DNA from: JANXXV01 sp038230275
GTDB lineage: Bacteria; Acidobacteriota; Terriglobia; Bryobacterales; Bryobacteraceae
DNA: 31,292 nt
Assembly (NCBI GenBank): GCA_038230275.1
Contig: JBBRNO010000073.1
Span: 1-31,292 of the forward strand
Direction: 5' to 3'
Positions within the stretch are counted from its first letter, which is position 1. The number at the start of each line of letters is the position of its first letter. Of this stretch, positions 15,509-22,307 are shown one piece after another. Position numbers and translations under genes: made by a program. A model generated the notes under the pieces. The model did not search any database. It saw nothing but the letters and a program-made list of their open reading frames with translations, and had not been told where the DNA came from.

Positions 15509-16594
15509 ATGGAGAACAATATACTCGTGAAAGCCTTTCATAAGAAGTCCTTCGTGGTAGCCCTGACTGCGGGCGTTTTGGGTTTGAGCAGTTGCGGTGG
15601 CGGCGCAGCTAGAGAGAAGCAGGCGGCCACCCCGGCGGCGGGGGGAACGGTGCGGCTGAAGGGGGCCGGGTCTACGTTCGCCTACCTGGCGTATGAGAAA
15701 TGGTTTGAGGCATTTAAGCGAGAGCGGCAGACGGAAGAGGTGGCCTATCAGGCAACCGGATCCGCCGAGGGTGTCAAGCAACTGGCAGCGGGGACGGTGG
15801 ACTTTGCGGGGACCGAAGTGCCGCTGACCGATGAAGAAGTGGCCAAGTTTAAAGTGAAGCCGATACACATACCGGCATTGATGGGCGCGATTGTACCGGT
15901 TTACAACGTTAGCGGCGTGGATGCGGAGTTGAAGTTTACCGCGAAAGCGCTGGCTGGTATTTTTTCCGGAAAGATCAAGAAGTGGAACGATGCGGAACTG
16001 GTGAACGCGAATGCCGGAGTGACGCTGCCCGCCGAATCGATTGTGGTGATCCACCGGACGGACGGAAGCGGGACTACCTACGCGTTCACCGATTTTCTTT
16101 CGAAGACCAACGCGGATTGGAAGAAGAACTTTGGCAAGAGTGCAACGGTGAAATGGGCGGTGGGCACTGGCGCGAAATCGAGTGAAGAGATGGCGGCGAA
16201 AGTGAAGGAGACGGCGAATTCCATTGGGTATGTGGAATTGAACAATGCCGTTAAGGCGAAGGTGCCTCACGGGGCGGTGCAGAATGCGGCGGGCAAATTC
16301 CAGAAGGCCGATCTGGAGAGCATGGGTGCGGCTACGGAGGCGGCGGGGAAGATGGAAGGAGATCCGTGGGTTTCGATTGCGAATGCGCCGGCTAAGAATG
16401 CTTATCCGATTTGCACCTTCAACTGGTTGATTGTTCCGGGTGTCACCGAAGATGAGGGGAAGCGGTCGGCATTGCGGCACTTGATGCAGTACGTGATCCA
16501 TGATGGCCAGAAGGTGGTGATGGAGATGGACTACGGGGTGCTGCCGGAAGGCGTTGGACCGGATTTGCAAGTGATAGTCGACGCTTACAAATAA
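15509..16594 (+). CDS. pstS: Phosphate ABC transporter substrate-binding lipoprotein PstS
   Basis: 361 residues. Lipoprotein signal with lipobox L-S-S-C29. PstS motifs: LKGAGSTFAYLAYEKWF (phosphate-binding AGST), YQATGSAEGVKQL, VDFAGTEVPLTDEE (FAGtD-like), IFSGKIKKWND, VVIHRTDGSGTTYAFTDFL (phosphate-binding R-x-DGSGT) and ANSIGYVELN. It binds inorganic phosphate in the periplasm and delivers it to PstCAB. No pstC, pstA, pstB or phoU lies in the window; the DNA downstream is decayed. ATG 15509 is preferred because GGAG (15496-15499) lies 9 nt upstream; a TTG at 15500 is the alternative. Length is normal. Confidence 0.93.
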   Translation: MENNILVKAFHKKSFVVALTAGVLGLSSCGGGAAREKQAATPAAGGTVRLKGAGSTFAYLAYEKWFEAFKRERQTEEVAYQATGSAEGVKQLAAGTVDFAGTEVPLTDEEVAKFKVKPIHIPALMGAIVPVYNVSGVDAELKFTAKALAGIFSGKIKKWNDAELVNANAGVTLPAESIVVIHRTDGSGTTYAFTDFLSKTNADWKKNFGKSATVKWAVGTGAKSSEEMAAKVKETANSIGYVELNNAVKAKVPHGAVQNAAGKFQKADLESMGAATEAAGKMEGDPWVSIANAPAKNAYPICTFNWLIVPGVTEDEGKRSALRHLMQYVIHDGQKVVMEMDYGVLPEGVGPDLQVIVDAYK

Positions 16595-16600
16595 GACGTT

Positions 16601-16860
16601 TTAGAATCGACTGCGGTTTTCCAGGTTTGTCTCGATTTCGGCGCGGGTGCGCCCAGGCTGTGCGGAGTTCCTTTTTCGTTAGAAACGGGAGCTGGCCGGT
16701 TTGGTGAGTGGAGCCGGGTTGCGAGGAGTTTCCGTAGGACAGCAGGACCCTCGCCTTCAGGGGTTTGGTGAATTCCACGGCGGCTACATAGGTTTCGCCA
16801 AGGTGATTACGCGGAAGATTCCCAGGTGTCGAAGCCGCCGTGGCGGGCAGGCCGGCGCCG
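16601..16860 (-). pseudogene. C-terminal remnant of a penicillin acylase family (Ntn-hydrolase) gene
   Basis: The minus strand encodes, in three pieces of different frame, the end of a penicillin amidase/acylase: GGFDT near 16825-16840, IFRVITL, then GETYVAAVEFTKPLKARVLL with SYGNSSQPGSTHQTGQLPF and KKELRTAW, and finally RTRAEIETNLENRSRF with a TAA at 16601-16603. The YGNSSQPGS block and the R-x-x-IE-x-NLE ending are typical of this family in Acidobacteria. At least two one-base shifts break it (in ITL/GETY and in TGGGCGC after AW), and no upstream part with the catalytic Ser is present. It is a dead 3' fragment facing pstS tail to tail. Confidence 0.75.
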
Positions 16861-17594
16861 GCGAATTGGCTGATTTTAAGCGCGTTTATCTGGATGTGGA
16901 TAGCGCGACGGAGAGCAAGAAGGGCGCACTGATTGAGCAGGGAAGAACCAAGAGCATGGTGAGAAAGTCAACGCTTTCCGGAGGCACCAGCTACGATCTG
17001 GAAGTGCACATTCCAGATGTTCAACATAGCGCTGGTGAAGAAGGGTGGCAGCGGGACGCCGGTGAAGGCGGACGGTAGCGGGCAGAAGGAGTTGCTGATC
17101 TACAAAGAGATCAACTCGCCGGTGGATTTTGCGGGTCCCGATTACGATACACAGGCATTTTATGAGAAAGAGCACTACATCATGAAACTGCATGGCGATG
17201 AGGAACGGAGAGTCTTGCCAACGCAGGGATCGGCGGATCAACTGGGACAGAAAAGAATCCGCAAAAGGTAGGCGGGGTTTCAGAGGTGAACAAGAGCGGC
17301 TTGGGCGGTGGGATGGTAGTCACCATGGACGGGATCACGTTCGAGAAGCGCGGCTCAAGAATTACTATGATCCGCTGAAGGGAGGAGCGCCGCCCGCTAG
17401 TGAGCCGAATGTGCAGGTGCATCTGATACCGTCTTGCGGGATATCCATTGACAATCCTTGCGTAGTGACATTACGAGGATGCGGAAGATGCAGTCGGGGG
17501 CAGCGTTGGGGAGCTTGACGACGCGGCGATTGTGGGCGGACCGTCCGAAGGAAACAACGATGTAATTTTCTGGGAGCGTTTTGATTTACTCTGA
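16860..17594 (+). pseudogene. Shattered ORF of unidentified origin
   Basis: Protein-like segments follow one another on the plus strand in shifting frames: FKRVYLDVDSATESKKGAL and RKSTLSGGTSYDLEVHIP; then from 17017 MFNIALVKKGGSGTPVKADG, QKELLIYKEINSPVDFAGPD, YDTQAFYEKEHYIMKLHG; then KVGGVSEVNKSGLGGGMVV with TMDGITFEKRG; then KNYYDPLKGGAPPASEPNV; finally EDAEDAVGGSVGELDDAAIV and NNDVIFWERFDLL, ending at TGA 17592-17594. Three or more frameshifts separate the pieces. I do not recognise the family. Reassembled it would be about 240 residues, soluble, acidic at the end. Confidence 0.5.
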
Positions 17595-17741
17595 CTGCTG
17601 CTGGTGTTGGGCAGCGGGGATGTTGGAAACCGGGATGGTCAGGATATGCGCACGGGTGATTGACCGCGTTCGTCCGATAATGGAGATTGTGGGCGGGCCG
17701 GAGATCCCGGTTCTCTGGCTGTTTTGGAGCGGCTCGAAGAG

Positions 17742-17784
17742 GGAATGGCCGCAGATGAACGCAGATGAACGCTGATGGGAAAAA
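17742..17784 (+). repeat. Dispersed short repeat, copy 2 (NADER-type)
   Basis: GGAATGGCCGC followed by two perfect tandem GCAGATGAAC units and a degenerate third. It pairs with 10482-10524. The plus-strand reading PQMNADER is familiar from spurious ORFs in many soil bacteria (from memory). It ends just before the thioredoxin-like gene and may overlap its promoter. Confidence 0.65.
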
Positions 17785-17790
17785 CCTAGT

Positions 17791-18795
17791 TTGAATATCT
17801 GGTGTTTGGGAATTGTTGTTGGTGCGGTTGTGATGTCGGCGCGCGGGGAGGAGATTCTTGTTCCGCTGCGCTTGGATCGCACGGCTTCGCCTGGGTCTGG
17901 GGTTGCTTTGGATTTTGGGGCTGTTGGCTTGCCGGAATTGCCGGGTCAGGTGGCTGCCGGGAGGACACCGGGCGGGATTTCGATTGCCGTTCGCCGCTCG
18001 GCTGACGGGTATGCGCTGACGGTGGATGGGGTGACCGTCTCCCTTCTATCTGAAGGCAGTGTTGCGGTTGAGGCGGGCGGACTTCCCTTCGTTGTGCGCC
18101 ATGCCGGGCGTGGGTTGCTTTGGATTCCTCACTATTGGGCTGAGGGAGAGCTGACTGTTGGCGTTTGCCGGGAGCGAGTGGCGATTTTCGATGCCGACGC
18201 CAACGGACGATTTGACGATTTGGTGGGCGTGGATCTTTATCGGGATGGACGATTGCGGTTTGGCCGGTCATTTGAGTTTTGTGGGCGAATGTTGACAGTG
18301 GAAAGGATTGCCGCGGACGGGTCTTCTGTCGAGTTTTCCGTGGGCGGAACGCTTGTGGCTCGAGTTGGCCTGCCGGCGCCGGCGATCACGCTGGCTACCT
18401 TGGATTCCGAGTTGGTGGAGGTGGCGCGACGGCAACCGAAACCGCTCTTGCTGGATTTCTGGGCGTCTTGGTGCGACGTCTGCCTGGGCGAATTTGCGGC
18501 GATTCGCAAGTTGCAGGAATCCGGCATGGTGCAGGTTGTGTCGGTTAACGTGGATGAGCCGGGTGCGGCGGGGACGGCTCGGGCTATTTTGCAGCGGGAG
18601 AAACCTTTGTGGTCGCAGGTGCTGACCGGTCAGGGCACGGCCACTTCGGCTTGGCAGGTGTTTGCGCCGCTTACGGATTCCGGAGGCATGCCGCTTTATG
18701 CGCTGATCGACCGAGAGGGCGTGCTGCGATATGCGGGCACCGGGGGCGGGAGTGAACTCCCTGAAGTGAAGGCTGCGCTGGCGGGGCTGCAGTGA
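17791..18795 (+). CDS. Exported thioredoxin-like (TlpA-type) protein
   Basis: 334 residues with a probable signal peptide (CLGIVVGAVVMSARG). The N-terminal 200 residues are beta-rich without a recognised domain, except an Asp-rich FDADANGRFDDLVGVDLY (about 132-149) resembling a calcium-binding loop. The C-terminal thioredoxin fold has LLLDFWASWCDVCLGEF with the redox pair C228-x-x-C231, then VVSVNVDEPG and the cis-Pro region GGMPLYALIDREG. It probably acts as a periplasmic disulfide reductase or oxidase. The start is a TTG next to the repeat; a TTG at 17806 is possible. It overlaps the next gene by GTGA, so the two are translationally coupled. Confidence 0.8.
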   Translation: MNIWCLGIVVGAVVMSARGEEILVPLRLDRTASPGSGVALDFGAVGLPELPGQVAAGRTPGGISIAVRRSADGYALTVDGVTVSLLSEGSVAVEAGGLPFVVRHAGRGLLWIPHYWAEGELTVGVCRERVAIFDADANGRFDDLVGVDLYRDGRLRFGRSFEFCGRMLTVERIAADGSSVEFSVGGTLVARVGLPAPAITLATLDSELVEVARRQPKPLLLDFWASWCDVCLGEFAAIRKLQESGMVQVVSVNVDEPGAAGTARAILQREKPLWSQVLTGQGTATSAWQVFAPLTDSGGMPLYALIDREGVLRYAGTGGGSELPEVKAALAGLQ

Positions 18796-19342
18796 GGGAA
18801 CAGGCGGATAGAGGGCTGACGCGGGAAGAACGCGAGTTTGTGGTGGCGCATCTTTCCGCTAGCCGGGAACGCATGTTGGCGGCGGTTGGCGAGTTGACTT
18901 CGGAGCAGTGGAACTTCAAGCCGGATGCGGATACATGGTCCGTGGGGGAGTGCTTGGAACATGTGGCGATGCTGGAAGGGATGATTTTGCAGAACGTTCT
19001 GGAAGCGCCGGAGTTGGCGGAGTTGCCGGACGTGGCAGGGAAGGAGCAGGTGATCCTGGCACGTGTTTCCGAGGCGCGGCGGAAGGTGACGGCTCCGGAA
19101 TTTGCGCGGCCGGTGGGCCGTTGGGCGGCTGACGAATTGATGGCCGCGTTTGCGCGGGCTCGCCAGGCTACGATCGAGCTTGCGGTGGTTAGCGAATATC
19201 CTTTTCGTTGGAAGGCTGTGCCCATTTCTCGCTTGGGTTGTTGGACGGCTATCAGTGGCTGATCTTTCTGGGATCGCACTGCGAGCGGCACGTTCGGCAA
19301 GTGGAAGCAGTGAAAGCGCGGGCGGATTTCCCTAGAACTTGA
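18792..19342 (+). pseudogene. DinB-like gene broken by a one-base deletion
   Basis: The first frame (GTG 18792, overlapping the thioredoxin-like stop) gives a DinB/YfiT-type four-helix protein: FVVAHLSASRERMLAAVGEL, then WNFKPDADTWSVGECLEHVA with the first His ligand (LEHV). At about 19221-19223 the frame fails; the next frame carries the expected ending LDGYQWLIFLGSHCERHVRQ with the second and third metal-ligand His (H-x-x-x-H) and stops at TGA 19340-19342. Adding one C to the CCC at 19221-19223 restores a complete protein of about 183 residues. Either a recent mutation or a sequence error. DinB proteins act as metal-dependent thiol transferases or hydrolases; the substrate here is unknown. 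Confidence 0.8.
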
Positions 19343-20156
19343 TCCGCTTTAGCCACTGGGCCAGGGCGTGGAGCTGGTCTATGTGATCTGGCGCGCTATT
19401 TCCGGCAAAGCCCAGCATTTCGAAACCGCGGCGCTTGGCTACGCTTAGCTGCTGCGTGCCGTTCGGCCCCCATTTGACTACTGGTGTTCGTTTAATTCCT
19501 AATTGATCCAGCAGATGATCGGCGGTTTCGGTGGTGCTGGCGAAGGTGCCGGGAAATATTTCCGAGTGGGTGATCAGCATGCGCTTCTTTCCGGCGGTTG
19601 CCTGGCGTGCGAAGTCGAGAAAAGGCGTAAGGCTTTCTGTTTTCAGCGGGCCGGGCTTCCCTTCCGGGTCGTAGCCGGTGTGAAGACCATCAATCAAAAT
19701 GATACCGTCGGGCTGGAATTCCTTGAGAATTTCGCGGATTGCGCCATAGCCCGCGCTGAAGCCGGAAAGGTAGATGGGTTTGAATTGCAGATGGGCGGAT
19801 TTTGCGGCTTCGGCCAATAGAGCGGCGAAACGGGCATTCTGCTGAAAGGGCTTAGCGTAGACGGCTGAGCCTGCTCCCAGTTGGACGGTTAGCACGGCCG
19901 CGCGGCGGTTTCGCTGGTGGGCGCTCTGTTCTGGAAGCCAGGCGCTGCCGTGAAAGTGGACCAGGAGCGGGATGGTCTGACGGTTTGCGGATTCCTTGGG
20001 AATGTAGAGCGTGCCGATGCTGAGTTTTTCGCGGCGTCCCGGGGGAGCGTGTTCCATTTGACGCTGGTGCGAGCGGGTGTGCTCCACCATCGGGGACGGA
20101 TTTTGGGGGGACTGGGCCCAGGCGGAGATCGCCAAAAGGACGAGAACAGCTTTCAT
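19332..20156 (-). CDS. Exported alpha/beta hydrolase
   Basis: 274 residues with a signal peptide (MKAVLVLLAISAWAQS). An alpha/beta-hydrolase core: IPLLVHFHGSAWLPE (oxyanion HG), then the nucleophile elbow IYLSGFSAGYGA with Ser134, then GIILIDGLHTGYDPEG and a late PDHIDQLHALAQW that could hold the catalytic His. It resembles uncharacterised exported esterases. It starts 6 nt after the lytic transglycosylase stop, so the two form an operon, which hints at a cell-envelope role. The last 11 bp overlap the end of the DinB pseudogene on the other strand. Confidence 0.82.
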   Translation of the reverse strand: MKAVLVLLAISAWAQSPQNPSPMVEHTRSHQRQMEHAPPGRREKLSIGTLYIPKESANRQTIPLLVHFHGSAWLPEQSAHQRNRRAAVLTVQLGAGSAVYAKPFQQNARFAALLAEAAKSAHLQFKPIYLSGFSAGYGAIREILKEFQPDGIILIDGLHTGYDPEGKPGPLKTESLTPFLDFARQATAGKKRMLITHSEIFPGTFASTTETADHLLDQLGIKRTPVVKWGPNGTQQLSVAKRRGFEMLGFAGNSAPDHIDQLHALAQWLKRIKF

Positions 20157-20162
20157 CTGGGA

Positions 20163-20783
20163 CTATTGTTTCAGCTTTTTCAGGATATCCGAGACGTAGT
20201 TCTGGGTTTCGGCGATTTCCGGAACGCCGCCTTCCTTATCCACCCGGCCCGAGCCTGCGTTGTAGGCACCCAGGGCCAAGGAGAGGTCGCCGTTGTACTT
20301 GGTAAGCAGCTGTTTCAGGAATTTGGCGCCGGCGTCGATATTTTGCTTGGGATCGAAAGGGTCGGCCAGGTTGAGGTCCGCCGCTGTGGCAGGCATGATC
20401 TGCATCAGGCCCTGCGCGCCCTTTGCCGAAACCGCGCAAGGGCGGCCGGCGGATTCCTTCTGGACGACGGCGCGAAGCAGATCTGGTTTCAGGTCTTCCC
20501 GCTTGGCGGCGTCATCAATCAACGACGCCAACTGCGGTTCGGCCATGGCATCGCAGATGGCCTCTTCGGAAGCCGGAGTTGCCTTGGAGCCGGAACTTGG
20601 CCAGGGGATGGTGAAGAATGTGCCAGGTTCCACGGCTTGCGCTGTTTCGACTTGTTTTCTGACCGATGCCTTTTGCAGATCGAGAGATGCTTGCATGGCG
20701 GCACGGATTTTGGCGGCGGCGTCAACGCGCTGCTGTGCGAAGGCGGAGTGGGTTAGACAAAGAACGAGCAGGAGGACGCGCAC
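20163..20783 (-). CDS. Soluble lytic transglycosylase (SLT domain)
   Basis: 206 residues: signal peptide (VLLLVLCLTHSAFAQQ), a helical linker, and an SLT/MltE-like domain. Catalytic Glu is E110 in AVVQKESAGRP; the family motifs follow as AVSAKGAQGLMQIMPATA and LALGAYNAGSGRVD. It cleaves the MurNAc-GlcNAc bond of peptidoglycan in the periplasm, forming 1,6-anhydro ends. The start is a GTG at 20783 without a clear Shine-Dalgarno; no ATG fits before the signal peptide. First gene of a two-gene operon with the alpha/beta hydrolase. Confidence 0.92.
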   Translation of the reverse strand: MRVLLLVLCLTHSAFAQQRVDAAAKIRAAMQASLDLQKASVRKQVETAQAVEPGTFFTIPWPSSGSKATPASEEAICDAMAEPQLASLIDDAAKREDLKPDLLRAVVQKESAGRPCAVSAKGAQGLMQIMPATAADLNLADPFDPKQNIDAGAKFLKQLLTKYNGDLSLALGAYNAGSGRVDKEGGVPEIAETQNYVSDILKKLKQ

Positions 20784-20829
20784 AGTTGTCTATCGGGCTG
20801 ACGGCGCGTTCTAAATATAGGCCACGGGA

Positions 20830-20835
20830 TAGGAT
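20830..20835 (+). promoter_or_regulatory. Candidate -10 element (TAGGAT) for the glyoxalase-fold gene
   Basis: TAGGAT ends 6 nt before the ATG at 20842. The intervening GGGGGT could alternatively act as a ribosome site, but it directly abuts the ATG. Confidence 0.4.
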
Positions 20836-20841
20836 GGGGGT

Positions 20842-21237
20842 ATGGCGATTCCGTTGTCGATTGAGCAGTTGAATCATGTGGCGCGGCCGACGAAGAGGCT
20901 GGAGGAGTGCCGCCGGTTCTGGATGGATGTGATGGGGGCACGGGAGATCACGCGGCCGGGGTTTTCATTTGGCGGATCCTGGCTTTACCTGGCGGGTATT
21001 CAGATTCATTTGATCGAAGATGGGGCTGCTCCGGATCCGCCGGAATCGATCAATACGCGGGAACGGCACATGGCGTTTGCGGTGGCGGATGTGGACGCGA
21101 TGGAGTTGGTGCTGCGGGAGCATGGGGTAGTTTACAAGCGCAGTTTGATTCCGGACCGGGGCGTGCATCAGATCTTTTTCCGCGACCCCGATGGGCACTT
21201 GATTGAGATTGGGAAGTATGGGGTGATTGACCGGTGA
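20842..21237 (+). CDS. VOC (glyoxalase/bleomycin-resistance fold) protein
   Basis: 131 residues with one full vicinal-oxygen-chelate domain. Expected metal ligands are in LNHVARPT (His12), RERHMAFAVADVD (His in the second module) and DGHLIEIGKYG (Glu). The paired beta-alpha-beta-beta-beta modules are complete. Such proteins are glyoxalases, dioxygenases or antibiotic-binding proteins; which applies here cannot be told. It stands alone, divergent from the lytic transglycosylase. The last 75 bp or so are present again at 21848-21924. Confidence 0.88.
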   Translation: MAIPLSIEQLNHVARPTKRLEECRRFWMDVMGAREITRPGFSFGGSWLYLAGIQIHLIEDGAAPDPPESINTRERHMAFAVADVDAMELVLREHGVVYKRSLIPDRGVHQIFFRDPDGHLIEIGKYGVIDR

Positions 21238-21239
21238 TG
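21162..21239 (+). repeat. Direct repeat, copy 1 (3' end of the VOC gene)
   Basis: 78 bp from CGTGCATCAGATC to CCGGTGATG, covering the final codons and stop of the VOC gene. Copy 2 at 21848-21924 differs by one deletion and one substitution by eye. The hicBA pair and an amidohydrolase fragment lie between the copies. Confidence 0.85.
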
Positions 21240-21244
21240 ATGTC

Positions 21245-21457
21245 TCAGAGGTCGCCGGGCCTAACACCGGTCTTCATTGAGATCTTGGAAAGAATGACGG
21301 GACCAGCTTCCTCGGAATCGTGAAACGAGAATGGGTAGTCCGGCCATCCTTCCTTCTTCATGATTTTGTGGGAGCATACGGTGCGGTCGTGGTGCCATCC
21401 GATCCGTTTCAGCGCGGCCAATACGCGTCTTGCCTTCGCTGATGGCCAGGAATTCAA
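21245..21457 (-). CDS. hicA: HicA-family mRNA-interferase toxin
   Basis: 70 residues. The dsRBD-like HicA/YcfA pattern is visible: RVLAALKRIGWHHDR, the catalytic-His block CSHKIMKKEG, and a C-terminal ISMKTGVRPGDL, like the usual LRKILRQAGLTxEEF ending. HicA toxins degrade mRNA and are held by HicB. The ATG overlaps the stop of the upstream antitoxin gene by 4 bp, giving antitoxin-first order. It looks complete, so the pair could be functional. Mid-protein FSFHDSEEAGPVIL is longer than in minimal HicA. Confidence 0.78.
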   Translation of the reverse strand: MNSWPSAKARRVLAALKRIGWHHDRTVCSHKIMKKEGWPDYPFSFHDSEEAGPVILSKISMKTGVRPGDL

Positions 21458-21660
21458 GCGGCGATGTCGAAGGTTGTGTTCGCCGAATCGGGAGGCAATT
21501 CAGCGTTGGCAATCCGATCCAGAACGATCTCGCTCGCGGCCAACCGGGCTCGGAGAATTGCGTCCTGTTTCGAATCCCCATAGAGCAAGACATTCAATTC
21601 CGGAACCTCGGCAATCCAACGCCCATCGACCTCGCGATCGAGTTCAATCGTGAGCTTCAT
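21454..21660 (-). CDS. hicB: HicB-family antitoxin
   Basis: 68 residues with the HicB partial-RNase-H fold: MKLTIELDREVDGRWIAEVP then ELNVLLYGDSKQDAILRARL. There is no C-terminal DNA-binding domain, as in short HicB proteins, so autorepression may be weak. It is translationally coupled to hicA (ATGA). The ATG lies 7 nt behind TAGAAT. The pair sits in a short segment bounded by direct repeats, consistent with mobility. Confidence 0.82.
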   Translation of the reverse strand: MKLTIELDREVDGRWIAEVPELNVLLYGDSKQDAILRARLAASEIVLDRIANAELPPDSANTTFDIAA

Positions 21661-21667
21661 GCCGCCA

Positions 21668-21673
21668 ATTCTA
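21668..21673 (-). promoter_or_regulatory. -10 element (TAGAAT) of hicBA
   Basis: TAGAAT on the minus strand ends 7 nt before the hicB ATG at 21660, predicting a leaderless or near-leaderless hicBA mRNA. Confidence 0.45.
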
Positions 21674-21717
21674 GCACTCGGCGCACCAAGTACGAGGCTG
21701 CCCCGGCGTGGGAGGCA

Positions 21718-21846
21718 TGATATGGAAGATTGCGCCAGAAAGAGGCAGAGAAACGAGCAATTGCGAATTTCACGCCGGCATTGAATAATTGCGCGCGGAG
21801 CGTGGAGTACGCCTCGTAGGGATCGTCGTCGTTCAACGGAGCCTGG
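21718..21846 (-). pseudogene. Fragment duplicated from a neighbouring amidohydrolase gene
   Basis: On the minus strand this segment reads PLNDDDPYEAYSTLRAQ, LFNAGVKFAIARFSASF and RNLPYHA. It is a diverged copy of the region of the amidohydrolase gene at about 22560-22690 (PLNDDDPYDASSTLPTQ, NAGVKFAFGSFSASF, RNLPYQA). It has no start or stop of its own and no other part of the gene. It borders the second copy of the VOC-gene end. Confidence 0.8.
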
Positions 21847-21847
21847 T

Positions 21848-21924
21848 CGTGCATCGATCTTTTTCCGCGACCCGGATGGGCACTTGATTGAGATTGGGAA
21901 GTATGGGGTGATTGACCGGTGATG
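21848..21924 (+). repeat. Direct repeat, copy 2 (duplicate of the VOC-gene 3' end)
   Basis: 77 bp nearly identical to 21162-21239, in the same orientation, including the terminal stop codon, but without the rest of the VOC gene. It lies between the amidohydrolase fragment and the promoter of the second hicB. Confidence 0.85.
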
Positions 21925-21944
21925 GCGACGGCGCCGGCGGGCGG

Positions 21945-21950
21945 TAAGAT
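21945..21950 (+). promoter_or_regulatory. -10 element (TAAGAT) of the second hicB
   Basis: TAAGAT ends exactly 6 nt before the ATG at 21957, the same geometry as in the other leaderless candidates. Confidence 0.45.
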
Positions 21951-21956
21951 ACTGTT

Positions 21957-22172
21957 ATGCGCAACGAATTCACGGCAATTGTCGAGCAAGACGGTCCATG
22001 GCACGTTGCCTATTGCGCCGAGGTCCCTGGAGCCAATGGTCAAGGCACGACGCGTGAAGAATGCCTGGAAAACCTCAGGGACGCCATCTCCCTGATTCTG
22101 GCGCATAGGCAAGAGGAATCCTTGCGATCGCTTCCTCCCGAAGCGAAACAAGAACTCGTCGTGGTCGGGTGA
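21957..22172 (+). CDS. HicB-family antitoxin, second copy, unrelated in detail to the first
   Basis: 71 residues: MRNEFTAIVEQDGPWHVAYC, AEVPGANGQGTTREECLENL and RDAISLILAHRQEE, a standard HicB fold with the G-x-G-x-T-x-E-E turn. No added DNA-binding domain. It overlaps a downstream short frame by GTGA, the coupling expected for hicBA, but that toxin gene is internally deleted. It may persist as an orphan antitoxin able to neutralise related toxins. Its sequence differs clearly from the hicB at 21454-21660, so this is not a simple duplication of that pair. Confidence 0.83.
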   Translation: MRNEFTAIVEQDGPWHVAYCAEVPGANGQGTTREECLENLRDAISLILAHRQEESLRSLPPEAKQELVVVG

Positions 22173-22279
22173 AGCGCGATGCGTTAGTCCGCCACCGTCG
22201 GCGTTTCGGTTGTGTAATTGCGAATCTTCCGGCTAAGAGAATCTGCCGCAAGCTTTCGATTGCCGATTCACCCGGTTAA
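22169..22279 (+). pseudogene. HicA toxin gene with an in-frame internal deletion
   Basis: GTG at 22169 overlaps the hicB stop. The 36-residue product begins VKRDALVRH (HicA N-terminus) and ends IANLPAKRICRKLSIAD, the usual HicA C-terminal helix (A-x-x-I-C-x-x-L-x-I). The central segment with the catalytic G-x-H and PRHxEI strands, about 20-25 residues, is missing, although the reading frame is kept. It therefore cannot be an active toxin. Confidence 0.7.
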
Positions 22280-22307
22280 GCGGATGTTCTCGACCGCAAA
22301 CCGAACT

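Noticed and set aside
15464..16570. Minus-strand open frame of 368 codons opposite pstS
   Set aside because: Antisense shadow of pstS, rich in His and Arg.
21657..22151. Minus-strand frame of 164 codons joining the amidohydrolase fragment to upstream sequence
   Set aside because: Only the last third matches the amidohydrolase; the rest is antisense of the second hicB and of the VOC-end repeat, so it is not one gene.
20842..22279. Whole area considered as a defence island or CRISPR-like locus
   Set aside because: There are two large direct repeats only, no spacer-repeat array, and no nuclease or defence gene beyond the HicBA toxin-antitoxin pairs.
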